DNA of 14,799 bases from Minisyncoccota bacterium (lineage in GTDB: Bacteria; Patescibacteriota; Minisyncoccia; Minisyncoccales; GWA2-38-27). The stretch spans positions 1 to 14,799 of the forward strand of contig JAQUNM010000009.1 in NCBI GenBank assembly GCA_028717605.1, in the 5' to 3' direction. The notes beneath the pieces were generated by a model that was given only the letters and a program-made list of their open reading frames with translations, searched no databases and was not told the origin of the DNA. The position numbers and the translations under genes were made by a program. Below are positions 1 to 7,268 of the stretch, piece by piece (within the stretch, counting starts at the first letter, position 1; each line of letters starts with the position of its first letter).

Positions 1-235
1 GTAAAGCTATGGCTTTAATAGTAGTGGATTGGTTGTTTCTTACTTGGAATAAAAGAGAGGGTTCGTTATTGATTAGTCCTTGGTCTGGATTATTGGTTTT
101 AGCTTCAATAGTATGATAATTACCTGGAAGAGATAGAAGATCAGCTAGATAAAGCCTGGATTGTTCTGAAAAGAAGAAGGCTGAAGCTAATAAAATTAGC
201 ATTAATAAGGCTAATGTTTTAGAATTCAGTTTCAT
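1..235 (-). CDS. N-terminal part of an exported or membrane-anchored protein, function unknown (3' end outside window)
   Basis: The reading frame opens with ATG at 235-233 and stays open to the window edge, giving 78 residues. It begins MKLNSKTLALLMLILLASAF: a short positive N-terminus, then a hydrophobic stretch at about residues 8-22, which fits a signal peptide or a single N-terminal anchor. There is no lipobox Cys. The part that follows is polar and Asn/Gln-rich (TNNPDQGLINNEP) and looks like the start of an extracellular domain, but I do not recognise the family. A TATAAA box ends six bases before the start, so the gene probably has its own promoter rather than being read only from the phosphoglycerate mutase gene upstream. 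Export is a reasonable inference; the function is unknown. Confidence 0.7.
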   Translation of the reverse strand, partial: MKLNSKTLALLMLILLASAFFFSEQSRLYLADLLSLPGNYHTIEAKTNNPDQGLINNEPSLLFQVRNNQSTTIKAIAL

Positions 236-241
236 TATTAT

Positions 242-270
242 TTTATACTATATTTAATCTTAAAATACAA
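242..270 (-). promoter_or_regulatory. Candidate promoter of the exported-protein gene, leaderless geometry
   Basis: On the minus strand TTGTAT (265-270) and TATAAA (242-247) are separated by 17 bases. The -10 box ends six bases before the ATG at 235, so transcription would start at or next to the start codon. No Shine-Dalgarno sequence is present. The region is AT-rich, so this is a moderate call. Confidence 0.45.
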
Positions 271-273
271 GTT

Positions 274-1410
274 TTATCTCTTTTTATTTTGACTCAAATC
301 AATCACTAATTTTAAAAAATCAATTTGTTTTATTATTTTTCCTTTTGAGCATTCTTTTTCTGAAAAAGACTGGAATTTTCCTTTACCAGGATAAATTAAA
401 AAAGGAATTAATTCTAAACAATGCCTTTTTAATAAAGAACAAGTTGAATGATCAGAAGTAACTACCAATAAAGTATTTTTTAAAGGTTTGATGTAAGAAT
501 CAATTTTTTCAATAAACTCTTTTTTGCCTAAATAATTTCCATCTTCAGCTAAAGAATCTGTAGCTTTAATATGCAAAAAAACAAAATCTTTTTCTATTAA
601 TTCTTTTTCAGCTGCTTGAAACTTTTCCTTTAAATCAGTATTAATTTTTCCAGTAGCTTTTTTTAATTCAATAATTTTCATTCCTAAAACTTTGGCTATT
701 CCTTTGTACAAAGGCTTACCGGCTATGCAAGAAGCTTTTAAATTATATTTCTCTTTAAAAACAGGAATATTAGAAAGAGACGAAGCTCCTCTTAACAAAA
801 TATAATTAGCTGGATAATTTTTTAAAACTTCAAAAGCTTTTTCTGAAAACTCATTTAAAACAGCAGCGGTTTTTTTATGTCCTTTTATTTTTAAAACTTT
901 ACTGCCTAAGGTTTGATAAAAAGGATCAGAATCAGTCACTTTCCAAGATAATCCTTTTGCTCTTAAAATTAAAACAAATCTATGTTCTGGACCTTTTTTA
1001 ATAATAATCTTTACTCCTTTTATTTTAATTTTAGATAAAGCTTTTATTAAAGGTTCTGTTTTTTCAATTCTACCTGCTCTTCTATCTAAAATATTCTTTT
1101 TCTCATCAACAATAACAAAATTGCCCCTTAAAGCAATATCTTCTTTTTTTAATGGAATTCCTAATCCCATTGCTTCAAAAATCCCTCTTTTTAAAGGATA
1201 TTTAAAAATATCATAACCGAAAAGTAGAGAATGTCCTTCTTCAGAAGTAGGAATAGCGCCCTGATGGTCAGGTTTTAATAAACCTATTAAACTATTTTTA
1301 GCTAGCTTATCAAGATTAGGAGTTTTAGCTGCTTCTAAGGGGGTTTTATTTTTAAAAGCAGGAATATTCTCATCTCCTAAACCATCTAAAACAATAAAAA
1401 GAATCTTCAT
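274..1410 (-). CDS. apgM: 2,3-bisphosphoglycerate-independent phosphoglycerate mutase, archaeal type (aPGAM)
   Basis: Interconverts 3-phosphoglycerate and 2-phosphoglycerate in lower glycolysis; a cytosolic metalloenzyme of the alkaline phosphatase superfamily. The 378-aa product has the family layout: metal-binding Asp9 in IVLDGLGD, a catalytic Ser56 in PTSEEGH, the aPGAM landmark LLFGYDIFKYPLKRGIFEAMG (61-81), the ALRGNFVIVDE strand (93-103), and the C-terminal metal motifs KATDSLAEDGN (282-292), SDHST (319-323) and His330. One deviation stands out: the usual DxxxH motif (as in DEAGHD) reads Asp285-S-L-A-Glu289, so a His metal ligand appears to be Glu. The gene overlaps enolase by 4 nt (ATGA), so the two are co-translated for consecutive steps. 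The length is near the usual 390-410. Family assignment is firm; the effect of the substitution is unknown. Confidence 0.93.
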   Translation of the reverse strand: MKILFIVLDGLGDENIPAFKNKTPLEAAKTPNLDKLAKNSLIGLLKPDHQGAIPTSEEGHSLLFGYDIFKYPLKRGIFEAMGLGIPLKKEDIALRGNFVIVDEKKNILDRRAGRIEKTEPLIKALSKIKIKGVKIIIKKGPEHRFVLILRAKGLSWKVTDSDPFYQTLGSKVLKIKGHKKTAAVLNEFSEKAFEVLKNYPANYILLRGASSLSNIPVFKEKYNLKASCIAGKPLYKGIAKVLGMKIIELKKATGKINTDLKEKFQAAEKELIEKDFVFLHIKATDSLAEDGNYLGKKEFIEKIDSYIKPLKNTLLVVTSDHSTCSLLKRHCLELIPFLIYPGKGKFQSFSEKECSKGKIIKQIDFLKLVIDLSQNKKR

Positions 1411-2609
1411 AATTCTTGTTCTATTTCTAATAATCTATTATATTTAGCTACTCTTTCTCCCCTGGCTGGAGCACCTGACTTAATATAGTCAGAACCAATA
1501 CCAACAGCTAGATCAGCAATAAAATCATCACAAGTTTCTCCTGACCTATGAGAAACCATTATCTTCCAATTATATGATTTAGCTAATTGAGCTGCTTTAA
1601 TTGCCTCTGTTACTGTCCCTATTTGGTTAAGTTTTAATAGTAATCCTTGACAAGCTTTTTTATCTTGCGCTTTTTTAATTCTTTTTAAATTAGTACACAA
1701 TAAATCATCACCAATGATTAATACTTTATCTTTTAATTCTTCTTGCATTTTAGAAAATCCCTCCCAATCCTCTTGATCAAAAGGATCTTCTATAGAGAAA
1801 ACATTAAATTCATTAACTAATTCTAGATAATAACCCAGTAATTCTTGAGTATTTATTTTTTTTCCTTCAAGAAAATATTTCTTATTTTTATAAAACTCAG
1901 AAGCAGCGCAATCTAAAGAAATCTTGACTTCTTTAAATAAAGACAGAATATCTAAAACTTGTTTGCTATTAGTAAAAGCTGGCACATATCCCCCTTCATC
2001 TCCAATATTAACCGAACTTTTCCCTAGGGCTTTAATGATTTCTTTTTTAAGCAAATGATAAGTTTCTGCTCCTTTTCTTAGATTTTCGGCAAAAGATTGT
2101 TTTTCTGGCTTTATCATGAATTCTTGAATATCAAGATTATTACCAGCTGCGTGCTTTCCTCCATTAACAACATTAAAAAAAGGCTCAGGCATTTTTAAAT
2201 CCATTTGGCTGATCTTGTTAATATGTAAATACAAAGGAACTTTTTTCAAAGCAGCACCAGCTCGACAAATAACCATAGAAACGGCTAAAATAGCGTTGGC
2301 TCCTAATTTAGATTTATCTTTAGATTTATCAAGATTAATTAAAAACTTATCTATTTTTTCTTGGTCTTTAAAGTCTTGTTTTAATATTTTAGGAGCAATA
2401 ATCTTTTCAATATTTTCAACGGCCTTTAAAACTCCTTTTCCATTATATCTTTTAAGATCTTTATCTCTTAATTCTTTAGCCTCGTGTTTACCAGTAGAAG
2501 CACCAGAAGGAACTGATGATTCAAAAACCCCACAAGAGGTTTGTAAAATTGTCTTTATTGTTGGATTACCCCTAGAATCTAAAATCTCTATTGCTTTTAA
2601 CTTATTCAT
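1407..2609 (-). CDS. eno: Enolase (phosphopyruvate hydratase)
   Basis: Converts 2-phosphoglycerate to phosphoenolpyruvate, taking the product of the mutase encoded immediately downstream. The 400-aa protein is complete: IEILDSRGNPT at 7-17, the mobile SGAS loop (35-38), NGGKHAAGNNLDIQEFM (149-165) with His153, GDEGG with catalytic Glu205, Mg2+ ligands Asp233 (SLDCAASEFY), Glu274 (SIEDPF) and Asp301 (GDDLLCTN), catalytic Lys326 in LLLKLNQIGT, the SHRSGET signature with His354, and Lys377 in IKSGAPARGE. It is slightly shorter than the common 420-430 aa, with no active-site loss. It ends in TGA within an ATGA overlap with apgM. A TATAAT box eight bases before the ATG and no Shine-Dalgarno suggest a (near-)leaderless eno-apgM transcript. 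Confidence 0.97.
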   Translation of the reverse strand: MNKLKAIEILDSRGNPTIKTILQTSCGVFESSVPSGASTGKHEAKELRDKDLKRYNGKGVLKAVENIEKIIAPKILKQDFKDQEKIDKFLINLDKSKDKSKLGANAILAVSMVICRAGAALKKVPLYLHINKISQMDLKMPEPFFNVVNGGKHAAGNNLDIQEFMIKPEKQSFAENLRKGAETYHLLKKEIIKALGKSSVNIGDEGGYVPAFTNSKQVLDILSLFKEVKISLDCAASEFYKNKKYFLEGKKINTQELLGYYLELVNEFNVFSIEDPFDQEDWEGFSKMQEELKDKVLIIGDDLLCTNLKRIKKAQDKKACQGLLLKLNQIGTVTEAIKAAQLAKSYNWKIMVSHRSGETCDDFIADLAVGIGSDYIKSGAPARGERVAKYNRLLEIEQEL

Positions 2610-2617
2610 ATTAATAA

Positions 2618-2646
2618 ATTATACCTTTTTTAGGATTAAAAAGCAA
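2618..2646 (-). promoter_or_regulatory. Candidate promoter of eno-apgM
   Basis: Minus-strand TTGCTT (2641-2646), 17-base spacer, perfect TATAAT (2618-2623), then eight bases to the enolase ATG at 2609. The position implies a leader of zero to two bases. The whole 58-base gap between nnrD and eno is AT-rich and contains no convincing terminator hairpin, so read-through from nnrD is possible. Confidence 0.6.
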
Positions 2647-2667
2647 AACAAAAAAAGAGTTTTAGAG

Positions 2668-3537
2668 TTACCTTTCGTTTACAATTCTAAAAATATTATT
2701 AATTAAATCAGTAGCAGTTAAAGATTCTCCTAATTCTTTTTCTAATAGTTGGCCAACGGCACTATTAATATAGGCTCCGGCTTGAGCAGCAGTAAATATC
2801 GGAACACCTTTGGCAATTAAAGCACCACAAATACCAGCTAAAACATCTCCAGCTCCACCAACAGTTAAGTAAGGAGAGCCAATTTTAGAAACAGCAATTT
2901 CTTTTCCATTAGAAATAATATCAGTGCTACCTTTTAGTAAAATAGTAGTTTGTAATTCTTTGGCTTTTTCATAAACTATCTCTGCTCTTTGCTCAATAGA
3001 GAAATCTTCAACTCGTTGACCTGTTAAAATAAAAAACTCATAAAGATTAGGAGTAATTAAAAAAGGTTTTTCTTTTAAAACTAATGGTTTTTTAGCAATA
3101 GCATAAATAGCATCAGCATCAATCACTATAGGTACTGTAACTTGTTCTAAGTATTTTAAAATTGCATTCTGGGTTAATTCTGACCGACCAATTCCCCCAC
3201 CTATTACTACTGCTTCAGCTCCTCTTGAGGTAACCTTAATTGATTCAGTCATAGTTAACAATAAAGAAAGGCTTTTTTCCGTTAAATGATTTTCTTCTAA
3301 AGCATAAGCAGATAAATCAGGAGAAAAACCAGCCATAATATCAGCTGCTCTTTTGGGAGCAATAATTCTTACCATATCTACGCCGGCTCTAAAAGCAGCC
3401 AAACCACTCAAAGCTGGGGCTCCGGTATAAAATTCAGAACCACCAATTATTAAAATAATTCCAAAATCATATTTTTTACTTTCTCGATCTCTTTTGTTAT
3501 AAATTTGTTTTAAAATATCTTTTGTAACTTCTATCAT
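2668..3537 (-). CDS. nnrD: ADP/ATP-dependent NAD(P)H-hydrate dehydratase (NnrD domain only)
   Basis: Repairs damaged NADH and NADPH by dehydrating the S-hydrate form with nucleotide hydrolysis; ribokinase-like fold, YjeF C-terminal family. From the chosen start the product is 289 aa, with GGSEFYTGAP (32-41), the AAFRAGVDMV helix, the GGGIGRSE loop (113-120), VIDADAI (138-144), a TPN motif (162-164) and the nucleotide/catalytic signature TVGGAGDVLAGI (225-236) with Asp231. It carries only the kinase-like dehydratase domain; the NnrE epimerase domain often fused in bacteria is absent here. An in-frame start at 3624 would add 29 residues and overlap galU by 91 bases; I prefer the ATG at 3537, which makes a 4-nt ATGA overlap with galU and begins where the family usually begins. 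It is last in the ftsZ-galU-nnrD group. Confidence 0.9.
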   Translation of the reverse strand: MIEVTKDILKQIYNKRDRESKKYDFGIILIIGGSEFYTGAPALSGLAAFRAGVDMVRIIAPKRAADIMAGFSPDLSAYALEENHLTEKSLSLLLTMTESIKVTSRGAEAVVIGGGIGRSELTQNAILKYLEQVTVPIVIDADAIYAIAKKPLVLKEKPFLITPNLYEFFILTGQRVEDFSIEQRAEIVYEKAKELQTTILLKGSTDIISNGKEIAVSKIGSPYLTVGGAGDVLAGICGALIAKGVPIFTAAQAGAYINSAVGQLLEKELGESLTATDLINNIFRIVNER

Positions 3538-4409
3538 ATTAATTTTTCTTTTTTTAAAAACTCTTTTATTTCTGAAGAATAAAAAGGATGTTTTAGACAA
3601 GTATAAAGATTGCTTTTTAACCAATCAAGTTTATTCCCACATTCTAACCATTTTCCTTCAACCTCAAAGCCATAAACCACTTTTCCTAGTTTTAAATAAT
3701 TATCTAAAGCATTAGCTAAAATAATTTCTTTTTTATGATTGGCTTTAGTGTTTTTTAAAACAGAAAAGAAATCAGGGGTTAAAATATATTTTCCCATAAT
3801 AGCTAAATTAGAAGGCGCTTCTGAAGGTTTGGGTTTTTCTATAATTTCTTTTATTTTGTAATATTTATTAGCTATTTTCTCTACTTTAACAACTCCATAA
3901 CACGATAGCTTAGCCTCATCTTTAATTGGGTATAAGGCAATAACTGGTTTTTGAGAAGTCTTAAAAACATTTTTTAATTGTAAAATAACTGGACTTTTTG
4001 ATTCAACTATGTCGTCTGAAAAAGCAACTACTGTAGGTTCGTCTGTAATAGCTTGTAAGACAGCGTGGCCATCTCCTAGGGGGCTTTTTTGTAAAACATA
4101 AGAAATAGAAACATCTTTGACTAGCTCCTCTAAATTTTTCATTTCTTCTAAAAGAATGTTTTCTTTTCTTTGAACTAATAATTTTTCTAACTTTTTATCT
4201 GGCTTAAAATAATCAACAACTTCTTTGTTCTCTTTTCTAACTACAAAAACTATTTCTTTAATTCCAGAATCAATTACTTCTTTAACAATATAATACAAAA
4301 GGGGTTTATCAGCTAAGGGCCAAAGTTCTTTTGGTACTAATTTTGATAAAGGTAAAAATCTAGTTCCTAGGCCAGCAATAGTAATAATAGCTCTTTTAGG
4401 TTCAGTCAT
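3534..4409 (-). CDS. galU: UTP-glucose-1-phosphate uridylyltransferase
   Basis: Makes UDP-glucose from UTP and glucose-1-phosphate, feeding cell-surface glycan synthesis. The 291-aa nucleotidyltransferase has the signature AGLGTRFLPLSKLVPKELWP (12-31) with Lys27 in PKE, DKPLLYYIVKE (34-44), the PLGDGHAV loop (110-117; GLGHAV in most GalU), the metal-binding SDDI (131-134), EKPKP (191-195), MGKYILTPDFF (205-215; GRYIL in most) and the late WLECGNKLDWLKSN motif. Length matches the family (about 290). It lies one base after the ftsZ stop and overlaps nnrD by ATGA, so it is probably translated by coupling. RfbA/GlmU-type relatives are less likely because the GalU-specific order of motifs is intact. 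Its pairing with ftsZ may link division with envelope precursor supply, but that is only inference. Confidence 0.92.
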   Translation of the reverse strand: MTEPKRAIITIAGLGTRFLPLSKLVPKELWPLADKPLLYYIVKEVIDSGIKEIVFVVRKENKEVVDYFKPDKKLEKLLVQRKENILLEEMKNLEELVKDVSISYVLQKSPLGDGHAVLQAITDEPTVVAFSDDIVESKSPVILQLKNVFKTSQKPVIALYPIKDEAKLSCYGVVKVEKIANKYYKIKEIIEKPKPSEAPSNLAIMGKYILTPDFFSVLKNTKANHKKEIILANALDNYLKLGKVVYGFEVEGKWLECGNKLDWLKSNLYTCLKHPFYSSEIKEFLKKEKLI

Positions 4410-4410
4410 T

Positions 4411-5517
4411 TTATTTTCTTAAAATAGCTGGGGTTTCCCAGGCATCTTCTTGTTCTATTAATTTTTGTTCTTCTTGGTCAGTAGTTTTTTTTATTTCTAG
4501 AGCATTTTTTCTAGTTTTCGGGGGTTTTTTAATCTTTATTTTTTTTATCGGTTTTTTCTCTTGTTCTTTTTCTTTTTCTCCACAACCCGTCGCTAACAAA
4601 GTAATGCCTATTTTATTCTTAGCCTTATTATCATTGCTAATACCAAAAATAATTTTGGCCTTATTATTGGCTAAATCTTTAATCAATTTAGAAATACCAG
4701 AAACTTCTGATAATTGTAAATCATTAGAACCAGTAATATTGTATAAAATACCTTTAGCCCCTGAAATATCATAAGAGAAAAAAGGACTAGTAATTACTTT
4801 TTTAATCCCTTCTTCAATGTTGTTTTTTTCAATTTCTAAGTAGTTCAAAAAAGTAAGCTTACCCTGTCCTTGTAAAATAGTTTTTAAATCAGCAAAATCA
4901 ATATTAATTAATCCTGGCAAATAAATAGTTTCAATTAATCCTTTTAAATTTTCCGCTAATTTTTTATTAATCAAAGAAAAAGATTCTTTTAAAGGAGTGT
5001 TTTTATCAATTATTTTAAAAATCCTTTCGTTTGGAAAAATAGTATAAGCATTAAAATTAGTCTTTATTTTTTCTAAAGCTTCTTGAGCAATTTCCATTTT
5101 TTTCTTTCCTTCAAATTCAAAAGGAAGAGTAAAAATACCATAAGTAATTGCACCAGTGCTTTTAGCTATTTTAGCTAAAACAGGAGTAGCCCCTGAACCT
5201 GTCCCAGCTCCCAAAGAAGATATAATAATTACCAAATCTTGATCCTCAAATATCTTTTTTAATTTATCTTTTTCTTCTTGAGCAGCTAATTCAGCTAATT
5301 CAGGATTCATTCCTGTCCCTAAACCATTAGTTAATTTAATCCCGAATTGAACTTTCTTTATTTTTGGAGAAGCTGTTTTTAATGCTCGTGAATCAGTATT
5401 TATAATTAAAAAATCAGCTTTAGAGATTTTGTCAGCAATTTCACAAACGATAGAAGAACCTCCTCCACCAATACCAATTATTCTTGTTTTTGTTTTATGA
5501 ACAAATTGTTTTTTCAT
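4411..5517 (-). CDS. ftsZ: Cell division GTPase FtsZ, divergent
   Basis: Tubulin-like GTPase that polymerises into the division ring. The 368-aa product shows every landmark: GTP loop GIGGGGSSIV (15-24), GLGTGMNPELA (65-75), tubulin signature SLGAGTGSGATPVLA (101-115), PFEFEGKKKMEIA (132-144), PNERIFKIIDKNTPL (162-176), the T7 synergy loop NIDFADLKTIL (205-215) with Asp207 and Asp210, GAKGILYNITG (253-263) and KIIFGISND. After about residue 312 comes a Lys/Glu-rich linker and a final AWETPAILRK, which resembles the conserved FtsZ C-terminal peptide that docks FtsA/SepF-type anchors. Deviations from typical FtsZ include GAGTGSG for GGGTGTG and Ser22 where Asn is common in the first loop. A TGATATAAT extended -10 lies just before the start. 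A second FtsZ paralogue elsewhere cannot be excluded. Confidence 0.92.
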   Translation of the reverse strand: MKKQFVHKTKTRIIGIGGGGSSIVCEIADKISKADFLIINTDSRALKTASPKIKKVQFGIKLTNGLGTGMNPELAELAAQEEKDKLKKIFEDQDLVIIISSLGAGTGSGATPVLAKIAKSTGAITYGIFTLPFEFEGKKKMEIAQEALEKIKTNFNAYTIFPNERIFKIIDKNTPLKESFSLINKKLAENLKGLIETIYLPGLINIDFADLKTILQGQGKLTFLNYLEIEKNNIEEGIKKVITSPFFSYDISGAKGILYNITGSNDLQLSEVSGISKLIKDLANNKAKIIFGISNDNKAKNKIGITLLATGCGEKEKEQEKKPIKKIKIKKPPKTRKNALEIKKTTDQEEQKLIEQEDAWETPAILRK

Positions 5518-5524
5518 ATTTTTT

Positions 5525-5533
5525 ATTATATCA
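5525..5533 (-). promoter_or_regulatory. Candidate extended -10 promoter of ftsZ-galU-nnrD
   Basis: The minus strand reads TGATATAAT: a perfect -10 (5525-5530) preceded by the extended-10 TG. It ends seven bases before the ftsZ ATG at 5517. I see no good -35, which extended -10 promoters tolerate. It overlaps the stop codon region of the nuclease gene upstream, so ftsZ may be both a read-through and an independent transcript. Confidence 0.55.
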
Positions 5534-6278
5534 CTTTATTAACACTTTTTCTATATAAACAAAAATCACATTCTGGAGAAGCTTCTGGAACATTATTTGA
5601 CATTAAACATTCTTTCGCTTTAATAATAGTCTTTTCTACCCAATCATCAGAACCCTTATAAGGAATAACGCTTATATCAAATTCTAATTTTTGATTAAAA
5701 AAATCCTTATCAGTAATGCCATTGCAATAGACAAAATAGCCAGTTTCGTTAACCTTAAAACCATTTTGTCTAAAAAGCCATTGATAAATTTCCATTTGCC
5801 TATTATAGCTTATTTGCCAATCTTGATCAATATCTACCTGGCTATTTTTAGCTGTCGCTTTATAATCTACTATTAATAATTCTTGATCAGAATTTATCCA
5901 AATATCATCAACTCCCCCTCTAATTAAAAAATTAGTTAAAGGATGTAAATATTGAATACCACTCCTTAAAGAATCTTGCCATTCTGATAACTTTTCATGA
6001 AAAAAAGGAACAGCTTTAATTTTATTCTTTTGCATTAAAGGATGAGGGGTTTGTTTTTCCCTATAATAATCAAATTCTTTTTTTAATAATCTATCTACAG
6101 CTGAATTTAAAGAAAAAGGATAACCTGGTGGTTGACTTACCCCTAAGCGACAATCCAGATAAAAACAAAAAGGACACTTTAAAAACAAATCAATTTTTGT
6201 TCTACTTAACTTAAAGGGTTCTTTAGACTGAGGATTGAATAAATTATATTTTCTTTGACCATTATAATAACTAGACAT
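5526..6278 (-). CDS. PD-(D/E)XK superfamily nuclease, RecB/Cas4-like, with Cys motifs
   Basis: Predicted Mg2+-dependent DNA nuclease of the RecB/Cas4-type PD-(D/E)XK clan, 250 aa. The catalytic core is GGVDDIWI (121-128) with Asp124/Asp125, then ELLIVDYKAT (133-142) with Asp138 and Lys140, then the Q-containing helix QMEIYQWLF (161-169). Cys35, Cys38 and Cys43 (KCPFCFYLDC) near the N-terminus and Cys237/Cys240 (CDFC) near the C-terminus could bind an Fe-S cluster or zinc, as in Cas4, AddB and Dna2. The N-terminal LSRTKIDLFLKCPFCFYLD is the usual opening of this family. It follows a second nuclease of the same clan by 12 bases but has its own TATAAT just before the start. No helicase partner or cas gene is next to it. 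Biological role unknown; repair or processing of DNA ends is a guess. Confidence 0.82.
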   Translation of the reverse strand: MSSYYNGQRKYNLFNPQSKEPFKLSRTKIDLFLKCPFCFYLDCRLGVSQPPGYPFSLNSAVDRLLKKEFDYYREKQTPHPLMQKNKIKAVPFFHEKLSEWQDSLRSGIQYLHPLTNFLIRGGVDDIWINSDQELLIVDYKATAKNSQVDIDQDWQISYNRQMEIYQWLFRQNGFKVNETGYFVYCNGITDKDFFNQKLEFDISVIPYKGSDDWVEKTIIKAKECLMSNNVPEASPECDFCLYRKSVNKVI

Positions 6279-6284
6279 TTTTTA

Positions 6285-6312
6285 ATTATACTATAGATTA
6301 TTTTTAAAACAA
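6285..6312 (-). promoter_or_regulatory. Candidate promoter between the two nuclease genes
   Basis: Minus-strand TTGTTT (6307-6312), 16-base spacer, perfect TATAAT (6285-6290), six bases, then ATG at 6278. The -35 lies inside the end of the preceding nuclease gene. No Shine-Dalgarno is visible, which fits a leaderless start. The same TTGTTT-16-TATAAT-6-ATG arrangement occurs at 13751-13715. Confidence 0.6.
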
Positions 6313-7268
6313 GTTAACAAAATTCTTAATTCTTTATTATCTAGGTTATCTTTTAGCTTCTTTTTTATTTTTTCTCCTGTTAATAAAGAAGCTTTTTCTC
6401 CTTGTATTCTTTTTTCAAATATTTTTTTCTCTTTTTCGGTTAGAAAATCTTGTTTTAATATCTTAGAAATTATGTCTTTCTTTTTAGGAATATAATAAAG
6501 TTCTTTTTTCATTCTTTGGTCAAACCCAACATATTCTGCTTTGCCAGAAAAAATATCATTAAATTCTTGACAATGAAAACAATTTTTATAACCAGAATTA
6601 CAAATAAAATCATTATTTAAAACTGTTTTTTTAATCTCTAAAGCTTGTTTTTTTAACAAAGACAAGGCTTTGTCTAAATTTTTTAAATTTTTTGGCAAAG
6701 GCTCTGAATCTTTATCTAAATACCAGTAACTTATTTTTTTAATCTTTTTTTTAAAGTTATAAGCAGCTAAAAAATAATAAATAAATAATTGTAAAGAATC
6801 TTCTTTTTCTTCATTTTTCCCAGTTTTAAAATCAATGATATGTAAGCTGTTATCAGGTAAAACTTCAATCCAATCAATACTACCCACTAATTCTATGTTT
6901 TTAAAAAGGGGCATTTTAGGCAGAATTCCATTAGTTGGAAAGGTTGGTTTTTTTAAAATTTTTGATTTTTGAGCATTTTTTATCATTTTCTCCCCTCTTT
7001 TTTTAAATTCTTGCTCTTGCTCTTTAAAAGAAAAACCTCCTTTTTTTCCTTTATACTTTAACCATATTTTCTCAAACCTTTGTAAAAGATCTTCCTTTTT
7101 ATTTTCTTCAATAGTTTCATGAACAGCTGAACCCAAGGATAAATAAGGGTTAACAATTTGAATTTTATTATTGTTTTTAGGATTACGATAAATATGCTTA
7201 TAATAATAAGCCTTTTTACAGGTTTTAAAATCACTTAAACCTGTATGAGAAATCCAGATTTTAGACAT
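6291..7268 (-). CDS. PD-(D/E)XK superfamily nuclease with Cas4-like four-Cys pattern
   Basis: Predicted RecB/Cas4-clan nuclease, 325 aa from the ATG at 7268. It opens ISHTGLSDFKTCKKAYYYKHI (6-26), continues with the LSLGSAVHETIE motif (43-54; conserved His50), then GSID (129-132) with Asp132, LHIIDFKTGK (142-151) with Asp146 and Lys148, and the Q-helix DSLQLFIYYFLA (157-168). One Cys near the N-terminus (Cys17) and three downstream of the core (Cys223, Cys230, Cys233) give the 1+3 arrangement seen in Fe-S nucleases such as Cas4 and AddB. After Cys233 comes a Lys/Glu-rich tail of about 90 residues that I cannot assign. A TTG at 7301 in the same frame, with AAGGG upstream, would add 11 residues; I chose ATG because it begins closer to the conserved domain and overlaps the LOG gene by only 8 nt. 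Last gene of the pyk group. Confidence 0.8.
   Translation of the reverse strand: MSKIWISHTGLSDFKTCKKAYYYKHIYRNPKNNNKIQIVNPYLSLGSAVHETIEENKKEDLLQRFEKIWLKYKGKKGGFSFKEQEQEFKKRGEKMIKNAQKSKILKKPTFPTNGILPKMPLFKNIELVGSIDWIEVLPDNSLHIIDFKTGKNEEKEDSLQLFIYYFLAAYNFKKKIKKISYWYLDKDSEPLPKNLKNLDKALSLLKKQALEIKKTVLNNDFICNSGYKNCFHCQEFNDIFSGKAEYVGFDQRMKKELYYIPKKKDIISKILKQDFLTEKEKKIFEKRIQGEKASLLTGEKIKKKLKDNLDNKELRILLTCFKNNL

Noticed and set aside
1407..1409. UGA recoding (genetic code 25 or 4)
   Set aside because: TGA terminates enolase, galU and the GerMN gene at the expected family ends and in ATGA overlaps, so UGA is a stop here.
2610..2667. Terminator after nnrD
   Set aside because: The stretch has T-runs on the minus strand but no stem of useful strength before them.
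2215..2706. Open frame of 163 codons on the plus strand
   Set aside because: It lies mostly across the 5' part of enolase on the opposite strand, has no recognisable domain, and enolase is complete and unambiguous.
3538..3624. N-terminal extension of NnrD by 29 residues
   Set aside because: It would overlap galU by 91 bases with Lys/Phe-rich sequence unlike the family; the ATG at 3537 gives an ATGA overlap and the normal domain start.
5691..5876. Plus-strand open frame of 61 codons inside the nuclease gene
   Set aside because: Hydrophobic low-complexity shadow of a minus-strand gene with intact catalytic motifs.
5526..7268. CRISPR-Cas adaptation locus because of Cas4-like nucleases
   Set aside because: No cas1/cas2-like gene and no regularly spaced direct repeats are present in the window.
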